Assembly: GCA_937921595.1 (NCBI GenBank) | Contig: CAKZTD010000143.1 | Coordinates: 1 to 64,000, forward strand | Origin: an uncultured Saprospiraceae bacterium | GTDB lineage: Bacteria; Bacteroidota; Bacteroidia; Chitinophagales; Saprospiraceae | DNA length: 64,000 bases | Direction of reading: 5' to 3' | Part shown: positions 17,733 to 28,292 of the stretch, one piece after another | Layout of the letters: each line of letters opens with the position of its first letter | How positions within the stretch are numbered: the stretch's first letter is position 1 | Notes under the pieces: generated by a model | What the model was told of the DNA's origin: nothing | What the model saw: the letters and a program-made list of their open reading frames with translations, nothing else | Database searches by the model: none | Made by a program: the position numbers and the translations under genes

Positions 17733-18695
17733 TTAACGATTTACCAGGTCAGGATTCCCCATTTTGCCAGATCTATAGTCCTGCATGCACTGATTAATTT
17801 GTGCTCGGGTATTCATCACAAATGGCCCATAAGAATAAACTACCTCGTCCAAAGGTTGCCCACCAAGAACCAAAAACTCAGCACCTTTTTCAGCAAAAGT
17901 ATCGATGACCGAATCGCCTCTTTGATACAAAGCAATTTGATTGGCGGAAAGTGTCTTTTTTCCTTCTATCTCAATATCTCCATTTATTACATAAACAAAA
18001 GCATTGTGAGTAGGATCAGTAGGTATGTCGAGTCTTCCGTTTTCTTTTAATTTGATGTGAAAATAAAAGGCTGGAGCCAATAGTTCTATTTTAGACTTTG
18101 CATTATACAATTCACCTAAGATTACCTTTGCAGCGTAATCCTTTGTTTCTAAAACATCCATTTTCTCTTCATTGAAAACATAGGTTGAAGGATCTGAAAA
18201 TTTATACTTTGAAGGCATATTCAACCAAATCTGAAAACCATGATACAAACCACCTTCTTTATATAATTCTTTCCCGGTCTCTTCCATGTGAATGGCACCT
18301 CGGCCAGAGCTAAACATCATAAAGTCTCCTTTTCCAATTTGGAAATCATAATTCAAACTATCTTTATGATGGCCATTGCCTTCAATAAAATAAGTTGTTG
18401 GAATAACTCCTGCATGAGGATGGGCATCTACTCTCAATGGGTCATCACCAGCTTTACAAGCTACAGGACCAAATTCATCAAATAAAACATAAGGAGACAC
18501 ATAATCGTTTTGATCTCCTGCAAAAGCTCTTAATATAGGCAATGTCCCTACTTTAGTTCGATCTGCATTTAAAACTTTGTAAACCTTCCGATTCGTGGCT
18601 TTTTCGAACATCCCTGAATTACAACCAACTAATTGAGGAGTAATAATACTCGCTCCAATTATTGCAGAACCCTTAATAAAGTTTCGTCGTTTCAT
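17733..18695 (-). CDS. Pirin-family protein with Tat-type lipoprotein signal
   Basis: A 320-residue bicupin. The N-terminus MKRRNFIKGSAIIGAS has a twin-arginine signal, and LVGC ends at Cys25, so the protein is probably a Tat-exported lipoprotein rather than a cytosolic pirin. The metal-binding cupin motif appears as VDAHPHAGVIPTTYF and GAIHMEE, with HGFQIWLNMP following, all diagnostic of pirins. Some pirins are quercetin dioxygenases, others regulators, and the export signal favours an enzymatic or metal-binding role here. It is convergent with the T9SS cargo gene and divergent from the TonB-type barrel at 18858. Confidence 0.88.
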   Translation of the reverse strand: MKRRNFIKGSAIIGASIITPQLVGCNSGMFEKATNRKVYKVLNADRTKVGTLPILRAFAGDQNDYVSPYVLFDEFGPVACKAGDDPLRVDAHPHAGVIPTTYFIEGNGHHKDSLNYDFQIGKGDFMMFSSGRGAIHMEETGKELYKEGGLYHGFQIWLNMPSKYKFSDPSTYVFNEEKMDVLETKDYAAKVILGELYNAKSKIELLAPAFYFHIKLKENGRLDIPTDPTHNAFVYVINGDIEIEGKKTLSANQIALYQRGDSVIDTFAEKGAEFLVLGGQPLDEVVYSYGPFVMNTRAQINQCMQDYRSGKMGNPDLVNR

Positions 18696-18857
18696 CAGAT
18701 ATACTTTTTAATTCGGTATTTAAAAAAAGGAAATTGATTGTATCTTAAATCAATTGCATTTTAAGTATTTTGTTAACTTTACATTGTCCTCAAACAAACA
18801 TTTAGGCAAATGTATTCATTTTAAGCCTCTCATAGCTAACGGAAATTAAGTCAACGC

Positions 18858-21356
18858 ATGAAACTAATTACGGATTATCATTTAAAATTGTTTTTAATCT
18901 TTAAATCTAATTTTAAATTAAAGATAAATACCTCTTTTTTATTTAAATTAATTCTAATTTCCTTCTTTCTTATTCAAGTCAATCTTCTTTTTGGTCAATC
19001 AAGTATTAATGGAAAAGTTATTTCTATTGATGCTGAAGTTCAAGCTTATGCAAATATATTGTTACTTGCCTCTGCAGACTCTTCTTTAGTTAAAGGTGCC
19101 GTCACTGATGATGCGGGTTCATATAAAATTGAGAATATATCAGATGGAAATTATATAATTGCTGTTTCTGTTATCGGATATAAAACGAAGTACACTTCTG
19201 GTTTTGACCTTAATGGGACTCAAGATTTAAAATTAGAAGACATAATTATTGAAGAAGCAAATACAGAGTTACAAGAAATAGAAGTAGTTGCTAGAAAAGC
19301 GCTATATGAACAAAAAATTGATCGCATGGTGGTCAATGTTAAAAACAGTGTGACTTCTGCAGGCGGAAATGCTTTGGAAGTTCTAGGACGTTCGCCTGGG
19401 GTCAATGTAAATGAAATAAGTAACTCTATTGGGATGAATGGAAATGATGGCGTAATTGTAATGATAGATGGAAAAGCAAGCAAAATGCCTGCAGAAGCCT
19501 TACTCGGAATGTTGAGAGGAATGGATGCCGATAATATTGAAAAAATAGAACTATTTGATACCCCGCCAGCTCAATTCGATGCAGAAGGAAGTGGTGGAGT
19601 CATCAATATTATATTAAGAAAGAACAAAGGAAACGGAACCAATGGTTCTTATTCTTTAAATGTTGGTCATGGAAGGCATTTAAGATATGGAGGTTCTCTT
19701 AGTTTAAATTACCGAAAAGATAAATTCAATATTTATGGTTCATACTCCTATCGGCATAGTTTGTCAGAGCATGATTATCGATTTTTTAGAACAGTTGAGC
19801 AGGACAACAGGTTGATTCAAACTAAATCTAAAAATGATAGAATGCCGGAGAACAATAATAACAACGCTAGGCTAGGTTTGGATTTCAATATTTCTGAAAA
19901 AACAGTTTTTGGAATGCTGCTTTCTGGGTATTTTAATAAAAATAATAATTCATCAGATAACCTCTCTGAGTTTAGTGAAATGGATATTCCTTTTTCAGTT
20001 GTTTCATCTCTTAATACCTCTGATAACAATTGGAATCATGGTCTAGCTAATTTAAATATACAACATAATTTTAAACCAAAAGAAAGTCTGAGTTTCGATG
20101 TTGATTATTTGTATTATAAAAATGATAATCCATCCAATTATGAAAATGACTTTTTTGATGGTGAAAATAATTTATTGGAAAGTGGAAGTGTAAGAATTAA
20201 TAAAGTCTCTCCTATTGCTAATCTTTCAGGAAAGATTGATTATAATAAAACGTTTAAGAATAATATCCAGTTCCAGCTTGGTGTAAAAGGAACAGCCAGT
20301 AAATTTAATAATTTAATTGAAGTGGATGATTTAATTAATGGGGATTATGTAAGAAATGAAGTCTTTAGCCAAGATTATGAACTAGACGAAAAAATAGGTG
20401 CAGCATATACTTCGGTAACTTTTAATTTAAATAAAAAAACAAAAGTGATTAGTGGACTCCGCTATGAACTCACGGATTATTTATTGGGTACTCAGGATGA
20501 TCCTAAATTTATTGACAGAACTTTTGATAATTTATTTCCTAGTTTTTTTATTTCTCATACTTTAAATGACAACAATCGAATTATTTTTTCTTATAGTAAA
20601 AGAATAACTCGTCCTGCTTTTAACGAGCTAGCTCCCTTTGTTACTTTTATTGATCCAAATACTTTCTTTAGTGGAAACCCCAGCTTACGTCCTGGTTTAT
20701 CGGATAATTTAAAATTAGATTATAAATTTAAAAACGTACTTTTTTCTTTAAGGCATAGTATAACCAAAGATGGTATCGTTACCTTCCAGCCTGTTGTTGA
20801 TGCAGCAACCAATACACAAACATATACCACACTTAATCTTGATGAAAATGAATTAACGACGCTAAGTGTCAGCTTTCCATTTTATGTTTCGAAGTGGTGG
20901 GAAATCCAAAATTCTGCATCAGGATCTTATGAGAAAATCACCTTGTTTTCAGAGCCTGAAAATAGTGTTTTAGAAATTGAAGATTTTGCATTTAACATGA
21001 CTCATACTTTCTCCTTACCAAAGCAATTTGTTCTAGAAATTGCTGGAAGGTACCAGTCACCAAGTTATTATGGTTTGCTAAAAGTCTTACCAAAAGGATA
21101 CATCAACATAGGTTTGCAAAAGAAATTACCAAATGACAATGGAACCCTTAGATTGAACTTTAGTGATATTTTAAGAACCAATGTTTGGCGATCAGAAACG
21201 GAGGTTCCAAATTTGAATCTAAATAATACTCTAACTGTTGGTGTAGAAACAAGAATCGTTCGATTATCTTATTCTCGTACATTTGGAAATTCGAAAGTTA
21301 AAGCTGCAAGAAGAAGAGCAACAAGTTCAGCAGAAGAACGAAGAAGATTTAACTAA
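18858..21356 (+). CDS. TonB-dependent receptor-like outer membrane beta-barrel protein
   Basis: An 832-residue outer-membrane protein. After a long hydrophobic signal region (about 24-46, FLFKLILISFFLIQVNLLFG) comes a carboxypeptidase-regulatory-like beta domain (about 50-130, INGKVISIDAEVQAYANILL). A plug-like domain follows (about 145-255, with NALEVLGRSPGVNV, VIVMIDGKAS and GSGGVINIILRKN), and then a barrel of about 570 residues of the OMP_b-brl_3 type. The C-terminus is basic and Arg-rich, without the usual terminal aromatic residue. No SusD partner is adjacent, so this is probably not a polysaccharide pair. The ligand is unknown. Confidence 0.87.
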   Translation: MKLITDYHLKLFLIFKSNFKLKINTSFLFKLILISFFLIQVNLLFGQSSINGKVISIDAEVQAYANILLLASADSSLVKGAVTDDAGSYKIENISDGNYIIAVSVIGYKTKYTSGFDLNGTQDLKLEDIIIEEANTELQEIEVVARKALYEQKIDRMVVNVKNSVTSAGGNALEVLGRSPGVNVNEISNSIGMNGNDGVIVMIDGKASKMPAEALLGMLRGMDADNIEKIELFDTPPAQFDAEGSGGVINIILRKNKGNGTNGSYSLNVGHGRHLRYGGSLSLNYRKDKFNIYGSYSYRHSLSEHDYRFFRTVEQDNRLIQTKSKNDRMPENNNNNARLGLDFNISEKTVFGMLLSGYFNKNNNSSDNLSEFSEMDIPFSVVSSLNTSDNNWNHGLANLNIQHNFKPKESLSFDVDYLYYKNDNPSNYENDFFDGENNLLESGSVRINKVSPIANLSGKIDYNKTFKNNIQFQLGVKGTASKFNNLIEVDDLINGDYVRNEVFSQDYELDEKIGAAYTSVTFNLNKKTKVISGLRYELTDYLLGTQDDPKFIDRTFDNLFPSFFISHTLNDNNRIIFSYSKRITRPAFNELAPFVTFIDPNTFFSGNPSLRPGLSDNLKLDYKFKNVLFSLRHSITKDGIVTFQPVVDAATNTQTYTTLNLDENELTTLSVSFPFYVSKWWEIQNSASGSYEKITLFSEPENSVLEIEDFAFNMTHTFSLPKQFVLEIAGRYQSPSYYGLLKVLPKGYINIGLQKKLPNDNGTLRLNFSDILRTNVWRSETEVPNLNLNNTLTVGVETRIVRLSYSRTFGNSKVKAARRRATSSAEERRRFN

Positions 21357-21486
21357 CAAAAATCTTTAATTAAGAGCTTGTTTAAAAATCGCTTTTGAGC
21401 GAAGGCATGAATGTTTTATTTTGGACAATGAACGAAATAAGAATATCGTCTAAGTCTAATAAATTACTACCCAAAAAAATGCTTCT

Positions 21487-22785
21487 ATGAGATACTCATT
21501 CTTTTTCATCTTATCATTTTTTATTTTGGTAAGTCCCCTACTCTCTTGTAAAATTCAAGATCAAAAAAACAAATCATTCTCCTCTTCAAAGAACAGTCAA
21601 GCTATTAAGAAACTCAAAAAATGGCTTAGTAAAAGTAGTGACAACCGCTCTTCTATAGAAGATCTCCCTTTTTCTAAAATACCTCTATCAAAAAACGAAA
21701 CAGAAACTGTTGTTGACCTACTTCTGAAGGACAAGCAAGCAAGAATGATGAAGGATTATGGAAAGCAGTGGGACGAAAGAGAAATAAGTTTTAGTGATTT
21801 GAAAATGCCTTTTTATTATCAGAAATTTGGCGAAGAACCACCAACTGGAAGAAGTTTATATATTTCTTTACATGGAGGAGGAGGTGCTCCATCTGAGGTA
21901 AATGATCAGCAATATGAAAACCAAAAACATCTTTATGATAATAAAATGAAAACCTTAGAAGGAGTTTATTTAGCTCCGAGAGCTCCTTCCAATACTTGGG
22001 ACTTATGGCATCAAAACCACATCGATGATTTTCTGAATATTATCATTCAGATGGCAATTATAAAAGAAAATGTAAATCCAGATAAAATATATTTGATTGG
22101 ATATTCTGCTGGAGGTGATGGTGTGTTCCAGTTAGCTCCAAGGATGGCAGATCGATGGGCTGGAGCGTCGATGATGGCAGGCCACCCGAATGAGACTTCT
22201 CCACTAGGTTTGAAAAACACACCTTTTGCGATTCATATGGGGGCACTTGATGCGGCTTATGATCGAAATTTAAAAGCAAAAGAATGGAAGCTTTTATTGG
22301 ATGACTTAGAATCAAAATCTCCTGGAACATATATCCATGATGTTCAATTGCATAAAGACATGGGGCATTGGATGAAATTGAAAGATGCGCTTGCATTGTC
22401 ATGGTTGAAAAATTATGAGAGAAACTCAACTCCTTCAGGAGTAGTTTGGCTTCAGGACAATAGACACCATGAAACGTTTTATTGGCTAGGTACTCTAAAA
22501 GAAATGATCAAAGATCAAGGAGTGATCAAAGCTGAATATAATTCGATGTTGAATGAAATCAATATTATTGAAAATTATAGTGAAAAAATTCAGCTGTTTG
22601 TTAATGACAAAATGCTTGATTTGGATAAGCCAATAAGTATAAAATATCAAGGAAAAATAATCTACGAAGGAAAGTTAAGTAGGACGATTTTAAACACTTA
22701 TAAAAGTATGGAATTGAAGGGAGATGATCGCTTGTGTTTTTCGGCGATGGCGTCAATTATTAATAATAATGAAATTGAAAAATAG
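21487..22785 (+). CDS. Alpha/beta-hydrolase lipoprotein (esterase/depolymerase-like)
   Basis: A 432-residue lipoprotein whose signal ends at LLSC (Cys21). The hydrolase core has an oxyanion loop LHGGGG at 129-134, the nucleophile elbow GYSAG at 205-209 (Ser207), a candidate acid near Asp255 or Asp259, and the candidate base His294 in DMGHW. The pattern resembles poly(3-hydroxybutyrate) depolymerase-like and feruloyl-esterase-like lipases. A C-terminal extension (about 330-432) adds a small beta domain. It is likely to face the periplasm or cell surface and hydrolyse esters. Substrate unknown. A strong terminator follows. Confidence 0.8.
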   Translation: MRYSFFFILSFFILVSPLLSCKIQDQKNKSFSSSKNSQAIKKLKKWLSKSSDNRSSIEDLPFSKIPLSKNETETVVDLLLKDKQARMMKDYGKQWDEREISFSDLKMPFYYQKFGEEPPTGRSLYISLHGGGGAPSEVNDQQYENQKHLYDNKMKTLEGVYLAPRAPSNTWDLWHQNHIDDFLNIIIQMAIIKENVNPDKIYLIGYSAGGDGVFQLAPRMADRWAGASMMAGHPNETSPLGLKNTPFAIHMGALDAAYDRNLKAKEWKLLLDDLESKSPGTYIHDVQLHKDMGHWMKLKDALALSWLKNYERNSTPSGVVWLQDNRHHETFYWLGTLKEMIKDQGVIKAEYNSMLNEINIIENYSEKIQLFVNDKMLDLDKPISIKYQGKIIYEGKLSRTILNTYKSMELKGDDRLCFSAMASIINNNEIEK

Positions 22786-22818
22786 CCTTTCTTTCTGGAA
22801 CAACATTCTTTATGTAAA

Positions 22819-22864
22819 TCAAAAAAGTCATTGATCTTTTTATTATGATCAATGACTTTTTTGA
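22819..22864. terminator. Bidirectional terminator between convergent genes
   Basis: An 18-bp perfect stem (22819-22836 and 22847-22864) with a 10-base loop. A-rich and T-rich ends sit at both bases, so it can terminate the esterase gene on the plus strand and the TPR gene on the minus strand. Confidence 0.93.
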
Positions 22865-22891
22865 TAACCGGTCTAGTTTTTAAAGTGCTAT

Positions 22892-24220
22892 TTACTGATC
22901 AAAATATCCTCGCTTAATCTCCTCCCCTTTTTGGATTTTTTCCAATCGACTCGTAAATTCACCAACTAAACTTTCATCATTCTTTCGAGTGTAAATTTCC
23001 TTCAAGGCTCCAAGCGTTGCTACATCATTAGGATTTATAGCCTCAGCTCTTTGGAAAAATGGTAAAGCTTGATCTAGTATCGTTACCATTTCTGATTTTT
23101 TAGCATTAGTTTGTCTAATTCCAATTGCAGATTTATCTTCTTCGGTTGATTTAATCTCTTTGGTGATTATAGCTGCTTTATTATAATAAAGCGCACCAAG
23201 ATTATATAATGCAGGAGCATAGGTTCCATTAATATCCAAGGCTCTAGAAAAGTAATCCATTGATTGTTGAAAATAGGTTTTTGACAAAGTAATATTCCCT
23301 TTTTCTACTTCCACCTTTTGCAGCTCATTATAAACATGTCCCATTGTAGAATACAAAGATACATTGCTTGGATTCTTTTCAATTGCTTGTTCAAGCTTAT
23401 TGGTTAACTGCTCCATTTGCCCTTTATCCAGGTAATGATTTATTTCAGCAATCATTAAGCCTTCATCTTCTGGAAATAATTCACGGCCCGATTTAATTCT
23501 GGTTAAAGCTTTAGCTTCTTTACCATCTTCAGAATAAATTTTAAACAAGCTAGAATAGATTGTCGGATTATTAAACTTAGCATCTACGAGAAACTCAAAA
23601 TGTTCTTCAGCTTCTTTATCATAGCCTGCTTTTTCAGCTGCTAATCCAGTTCTAAAAACATGCTGATTGTATTCCGTTGGATTATTAAGAATAGAAACGT
23701 GATCTTGCTCACCGAGGAATTTTTTAATATCAAGAATTCGCTTAAAAGAATGATAAGACTCTTCATACAATTCAATATTATAAGCTACAATTCCTTCATT
23801 AGAAATAAAAGTAGCGGTCTTTAATAATTCATCCAAGGATTTACTTTTGTCCCATTTTTTATCAGCAGTATTTACTGCATTAAAATAGGCTTTCCATGCT
23901 TTTTCGGAAGCTAAAGGATGAACAGGTTTGTGATTGTTATTGACTAAGAAGATTTCATAATCTCCCATTGCAATTTGATTATAAATTTCACCTGCTTTGA
24001 TCCATATCTTAGTAGCTGTTTTATCATCTTCTTCTGAAATCAATTCAACAGATTGCTTGATGTTGTTCAAAGCTTCTTCCAACTTTTCAGACTCATCCGA
24101 TTGTTGGTATTTATCAAAGGATTTCTTTGCTTTTTTATAAAAATCAGAAGCACTTTGAGCGTTCAGAAAAGCGGGAGTTGTAAGCAATAAGCAAACAAGA
24201 CTGAGGAGTAATTTTTTCAT
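22892..24220 (-). CDS. Exported tetratricopeptide-repeat protein
   Basis: A 442-residue protein when started at the Met at 24220, which begins a clean signal peptide (MKKLLLSLVCLLLTTPAFLNA). A longer frame to 24277 would add 19 unlikely residues before it. The mature part is helical throughout, with TPR-like repeats visible at VSLYSTMGHVYNEL, YAPALYNLGALYYNKA and NDVATLGALKEIYTRK. It is periplasmic or outer-membrane attached, a scaffold of unknown partner. Terminators lie on both sides, so it is monocistronic. Confidence 0.82.
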   Translation of the reverse strand: MKKLLLSLVCLLLTTPAFLNAQSASDFYKKAKKSFDKYQQSDESEKLEEALNNIKQSVELISEEDDKTATKIWIKAGEIYNQIAMGDYEIFLVNNNHKPVHPLASEKAWKAYFNAVNTADKKWDKSKSLDELLKTATFISNEGIVAYNIELYEESYHSFKRILDIKKFLGEQDHVSILNNPTEYNQHVFRTGLAAEKAGYDKEAEEHFEFLVDAKFNNPTIYSSLFKIYSEDGKEAKALTRIKSGRELFPEDEGLMIAEINHYLDKGQMEQLTNKLEQAIEKNPSNVSLYSTMGHVYNELQKVEVEKGNITLSKTYFQQSMDYFSRALDINGTYAPALYNLGALYYNKAAIITKEIKSTEEDKSAIGIRQTNAKKSEMVTILDQALPFFQRAEAINPNDVATLGALKEIYTRKNDESLVGEFTSRLEKIQKGEEIKRGYFDQ

Positions 24221-24253
24221 CAGAATACGATTATATTTATTTTGGAAAAAATA

Positions 24254-24296
24254 AACGCTGCAAATCTCTATTGTCAAAAAAGAGATTCGCAGCGTT
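24254..24296 (-). terminator. Terminator downstream of gyrA
   Basis: A 16-bp stem with one mismatch (24254-24269 and 24281-24296) and an 11-base loop. On the minus strand it is followed by a T-rich run. It lies 62 bp beyond the gyrA stop and insulates gyrA from the TPR gene. Confidence 0.8.
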
Positions 24297-24357
24297 AGGC
24301 AGGATCAAGTTATAAAGTTTTATCTAATAAAGAAGGCAAAAAGCCGTCAAAAATAGA

Positions 24358-26970
24358 TTATTCGGCGTCATCTGTATCTTCAGCAGGTGTTTCTTCTTCT
24401 TCAGAATCAGAATCTGTACTATCATCAGTCGCTTCAAGAGTCTCTGTAGTTTCGACGACACCTTCACCTTCCTCTAAAACAATTGCATCTGTAATCAAGT
24501 CATTTTCTTCCTCTTCATCTTCTTTGTAAACCACTGCAACATCAGCAATTGAATCTCCTTTATCCAGTCGAATTAATCGAACTCCTTGAGTTGCTCGACC
24601 CATAACCCGCATATCCATTACATGCATTCGGATTACAATTCCACTTCGATTAGAAATCATTAAATCATCTGCTTCTGTAACAGATTTGATAGTGATCAAT
24701 TGTCCAGTCTTCTCAGTAACTTGAAGTGTTTTTACACCTTTTCCTCCACGGTTAGTGATTCTATAATCTTCAAGTGCAGAACGTTTACCGTTTCCATTTT
24801 CAGAAACAACTAAAACGCTAATTTCTGGATCATTAGGATCGACACTGATCATTCCGACTACTGCGTCATTCTCAAGTGTTTCAGAAAGTCGGATACCTCG
24901 TACACCTGCCGCAGATCTTCCCATTGGTCGAACTTTAGCTTCTGGGAATCGAATGGCACGTCCTCCTCTATTTGCTATGATGATTTCATTATTTCCTGAA
25001 GTCAATCGAGCTTCCAATAACATATCTCCTTCGTTGATGGTAATCGCATTGATACCATTCGTTCTTGGACGAGAGAAAGCTTCAACTAAAGTTTTCTTGA
25101 TCAATCCTTTTTTCGTACAGAAAATAATGTAATTGTTCTTAATAAATTCTTCACTCTTCAGATCTTCTATAATGATGTAAGCTTTTACTTTATCATCTTT
25201 AGGAAGATTGATAATGTTTTGTATCACCCGCCCTGAAGAAGTCTTCGATGCTTCTGGAATTTCATATGCTCTAAGCCAGAAACAACGTCCTTGCTCAGTA
25301 AATAAGAGCAAGTAATTATGAGTCGTTGCCAGGAATAAATGTTCTATAAAATCATTGTCTCTGGTCTTACTTCCTTTAGAACCTCTTCCTCCTCTACCTT
25401 GAGCTCTATATTCAGAAGATTTAGTTCGTTTCACATAACCTAAATTAGAAATAGTAATGACTACTTCTTCATCTGGAATCATATCTTCAATACTGATGTC
25501 ACCAGCAGCATAATTGATTTCCGTTCTACGCTCATCTCCGAATCGTTCTTTGATATCTGCAAGCTCTGTTCTGATGATATCTGTTTGCATTCCTACATCT
25601 GCAAGAATAGCTTTGTAATGAGCAATTTTAACTTGTAATTCATCAAACTCCTCACGTACCTTGTCTCTTTCAAGACCGGTAAGCTTCTGCAGTCGCATTT
25701 CAAGGATAGCCTTTGCTTGAATTTCACTTAATTCAAACTTCTCCATCAGTCCTGTTCTCGCTTCTTCTACTGTCTTAGAAGCTCTAATCAATTTAATCAC
25801 TTCATCAAGGTGATCCAAAGCGATGAGTAAACCTTCCAAGATGTGTGCTCGTTCTTCTGCTTTACGAAGATCGAATTTCGTTCTTCTGACGATTACTTCT
25901 AATCTAAATTTGATAAACTCAACGAGCATATCTTTAAGATTCAAAACAACTGGTCGACCATTGACTAGCGCAATGTTGTTTACACCATATGAAGTTTGAA
26001 GTGGGGTATATTTGAAAAGTTGAGAAAGGATAACATTAGCCATCGCATCTCTCTTAATCTCAATAACAATCCGCATTCCATTTCGATCCGATTCATCTCT
26101 TAGATCACTAATCCCTTCAACACGTTTAGAATTAACCAACTCTGCAATTTTAATGATTAGCTGAGCTTTGTTAACTTGATAAGGAATTTCATTAATGATG
26201 ATTGTCTCTTTACCATTTTTACCTTCTTTGATATCTGCTCTTGCACGAACCACCACTCGACCTCTACCAGTTTCAAAACCTTCCTTAACACCAGTGACAC
26301 CATAGATGATTCCACCAGTTGGAAAATCAGGAGCTTTGATGTGTTGCGTTAATTCATCAATTGTTATGTCTGGGTTATCAAGCATTGCAACTGTTCCATT
26401 GATAACCTCTGTAAGATTATGAGGAAGCATATTGGTTGCCATACCTACGGCAATTCCAGAAGCGCCATTAATCAATAACGTTGGAATTCTAGCAGGTAAT
26501 ACGGTTGGTTCTTTTAGAGAGTCATCAAAGTTTAGTTGAAAATCAACCGTATCTTTTTTGATGTCATCAAGAAGTTCATCGCTAATTCGTTGTAATCTCG
26601 CTTCCGTATAACGCATTGCAGCAGGGCTGTCACCATCAACGGAACCAAAGTTACCCTGTCCATCCACCAAAGGATAACGGAGCGACCATTCCTGCGCCAT
26701 TCTGACCATTGCATCATATACGGAGCTATCACCGTGTGGGTGATATTTACCCAGCACCTCTCCTACTACTCTAGCTGATTTTTTATGAGATTTGTTATAT
26801 CGGAGGCCTAAATCCTCCATACCGTAAAGAATACGCCGATGCACAGGTTTAAGACCATCTCTTACATCAGGTAATGCACGTGAAACAATCACCGACATCG
26901 AATAATCGATATAGGCAGATTTCATTTCTTCCTCAATATTAATTGGGATAATTCTGTCTTCTGTAGCCAT
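24358..26970 (-). CDS. gyrA: DNA gyrase subunit A
   Basis: An 870-residue type II topoisomerase subunit that breaks and rejoins DNA and, with GyrB, introduces negative supercoils. The catalytic tyrosine is Tyr121 in [10 protein letters not shown]. The quinolone-determining region has [10 protein letters not shown] (wild-type Ser82 and Asp86 in this numbering). The GyrA box QGRGGRG at 524-530 separates the breakage-reunion part from the beta-pinwheel C-terminal domain, which confirms gyrase rather than topoisomerase IV. The tail after about 830 is strongly acidic (EEEEEND..., [14 protein letters not shown]), as in other Bacteroidota GyrA proteins. Normal length, single gene, with a long untranslated upstream region. 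Confidence 0.97.
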   Translation of the reverse strand: MATEDRIIPINIEEEMKSAYIDYSMSVIVSRALPDVRDGLKPVHRRILYGMEDLGLRYNKSHKKSARVVGEVLGKYHPHGDSSVYDAMVRMAQEWSLRYPLVDGQGNFGSVDGDSPAAMRYTEARLQRISDELLDDIKKDTVDFQLNFDDSLKEPTVLPARIPTLLINGASGIAVGMATNMLPHNLTEVINGTVAMLDNPDITIDELTQHIKAPDFPTGGIIYGVTGVKEGFETGRGRVVVRARADIKEGKNGKETIIINEIPYQVNKAQLIIKIAELVNSKRVEGISDLRDESDRNGMRIVIEIKRDAMANVILSQLFKYTPLQTSYGVNNIALVNGRPVVLNLKDMLVEFIKFRLEVIVRRTKFDLRKAEERAHILEGLLIALDHLDEVIKLIRASKTVEEARTGLMEKFELSEIQAKAILEMRLQKLTGLERDKVREEFDELQVKIAHYKAILADVGMQTDIIRTELADIKERFGDERRTEINYAAGDISIEDMIPDEEVVITISNLGYVKRTKSSEYRAQGRGGRGSKGSKTRDNDFIEHLFLATTHNYLLLFTEQGRCFWLRAYEIPEASKTSSGRVIQNIINLPKDDKVKAYIIIEDLKSEEFIKNNYIIFCTKKGLIKKTLVEAFSRPRTNGINAITINEGDMLLEARLTSGNNEIIIANRGGRAIRFPEAKVRPMGRSAAGVRGIRLSETLENDAVVGMISVDPNDPEISVLVVSENGNGKRSALEDYRITNRGGKGVKTLQVTEKTGQLITIKSVTEADDLMISNRSGIVIRMHVMDMRVMGRATQGVRLIRLDKGDSIADVAVVYKEDEEEENDLITDAIVLEEGEGVVETTETLEATDDSTDSDSEEEETPAEDTDDAE

Positions 26971-27451
26971 TTAAATAGTTCTGGTTATTGTGTAAGACGC
27001 AAGCTATTTTTTGCGTCAGTTATTGTGTTGCGAAGGTAATCATTTCAAGGCTAAATTTGTAATATTTTCGCCTACAAAAGCTCGATTTCTTTAGAAAAAT
27101 GAGTGTTTTGGGAAAAGGTCTTTTTTTTATACTTAAAGGCCCTTTTTTAGAATAAATCTTCGCTGATTTGTTTACCTTTTTTACGTAATTTTTGAAAGAA
27201 AGTTGCTGAAAGTTGGAATTCGTAAAATTTAATGAAAAAAGCGATAAAGTAGCACTCCTTTTTGCATTTGAAAACTTTAGAGATTGTACTAGAAAACAAT
27301 TTATATTTGGGAGTTAAATTACTCTCTAGGAGCCCCGATAAATTAAATCACCAATTTTCGAGAAATGCCATTTTTATAATAAACAAAAAGCGGCAACCCA
27401 CTTAAGGATTACCGCTTTCAATTTGGTTTATAGATGATTAAATAATGTGTG
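26971..27451. other. Intergenic region upstream of gyrA
   Basis: About 480 bp between gyrA and the secreted-protein gene at 27452. It must contain the gyrA promoter and leader. A TACCTTCG on the minus strand at 27031-27038 is one base from the Bacteroidota -7 box, but it lacks a well-spaced -33 TTG. The right end holds the terminator of the next gene. No small gene seen. Confidence 0.5.
27387..27418 (-). terminator. Terminator of the 27452 gene
   Basis: A 10-bp stem (27387-27396 and 27409-27418, one G-U) with a short internal pairing. On the minus strand it is followed by a T-run. It lies 33 bp past the stop. Confidence 0.7.
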
Positions 27452-28099
27452 TTATTCTTTCATGGCCACTTTATAAGTATCTGGGTCATGTTGATTTGCC
27501 GTCCAGTAATTATAGTCTCTTACCATTCGGTCAAGGTTTCTATATTCAAAATCTTTTTTACCGATACGAGTCTTAAGAGCTGAGTAGTCTTTGAAAACTT
27601 TTTTTGCTGTAGCAGTATAATCTTCTTTCTCTACTTTCTCTAATTCACCATCCTCGGTCAATAGATAGTAATAATATTTATAAGGTTTTTTGGGATTGTC
27701 TCTAACTTCTACATAGTAGGTGTAGAGTGTAATGATCCCTTTCTCTTCTCTTTCCATAAAAACGGTAGTTGAAGCGAAGATCTTTGGTGGATAGTCTACT
27801 TTTTGACGATCAAAATGAATCCATCGTAAAATGGTTTTTCCAATTTCGTCAATTTCTTTTTCTTGGAAGCCATAACTTTCTAATTGTTTAGGCTTATAAA
27901 TAGTTTTTTTATTGCTGCCTTCTTTATAGAATACAACTTTCGTTTCATTGTCTGTGATTGAACCGATTACAACTTTACCTTCAACTTTATCTCCTCCGTT
28001 GAGGATTACATAGCCGGGGACTTTGTCTCCTTTTTTAGCAATAAGGTTAAAGGATAATAACAAGCAAAAACCAGTTAAGAATAGGTTATTTAATTTCAT
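27452..28099 (-). CDS. Secreted protein of unknown function
   Basis: A 215-residue protein with a signal peptide (1-21, MKLNNLFLTGFCLLLSFNLIA). The mature part is rich in beta strands and Lys/Tyr/Asp (YVILNGGDKVEGKVVIGSIT, then YYVEVRDNPKKPYKYYYYLL). The first strand pair resembles a family of small Bacteroidota exported proteins that begin with a G-x-V-x-G beta turn, but no named domain is recognised. It ends in its own terminator and stands alone. No function is assigned. Confidence 0.7.
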   Translation of the reverse strand: MKLNNLFLTGFCLLLSFNLIAKKGDKVPGYVILNGGDKVEGKVVIGSITDNETKVVFYKEGSNKKTIYKPKQLESYGFQEKEIDEIGKTILRWIHFDRQKVDYPPKIFASTTVFMEREEKGIITLYTYYVEVRDNPKKPYKYYYYLLTEDGELEKVEKEDYTATAKKVFKDYSALKTRIGKKDFEYRNLDRMVRDYNYWTANQHDPDTYKVAMKE

Positions 28100-28230
28100 G
28101 TGTGGAATATGTTGGTTAACGTACTAAATAAAAATGGGGGTAGTTTAAAAATATTTATCCTAAAAGGGGGTAAAATACTTTGTTGAGAGAGGGTAATTAT
28201 GGGAGATTTTTGCGGAGGGATAAAAAGCAG

Positions 28231-28292
28231 ACCTGACAGGCTTTGCTTTTTAACAGTAACATAGTTTTGTTTTTGTTTGCAAACCTGACAGG
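28231..28292. repeat. Paired ACCTGACAGG extragenic motifs
   Basis: The decamer occurs at 28231-28240 and 28283-28292. Flanks are similar (…GACCTGACAGGCTTTGCTT against AACCTGACAGGTCTTTAGCT). The motif resembles a dispersed intergenic sequence of Bacteroidota. That identification is from memory. Confidence 0.45.

Noticed and set aside
22058..22429. 123-residue minus-strand frame
   Set aside because: It lies wholly inside the esterase gene, which has its catalytic motifs in the other frame.
24221..24277. N-terminal extension of the TPR protein
   Set aside because: It would bury the signal peptide and overlaps the gyrA terminator hairpin.
26610..26760. Quinolone-resistance change in GyrA
   Set aside because: The Ser82 and Asp86 positions are wild type.
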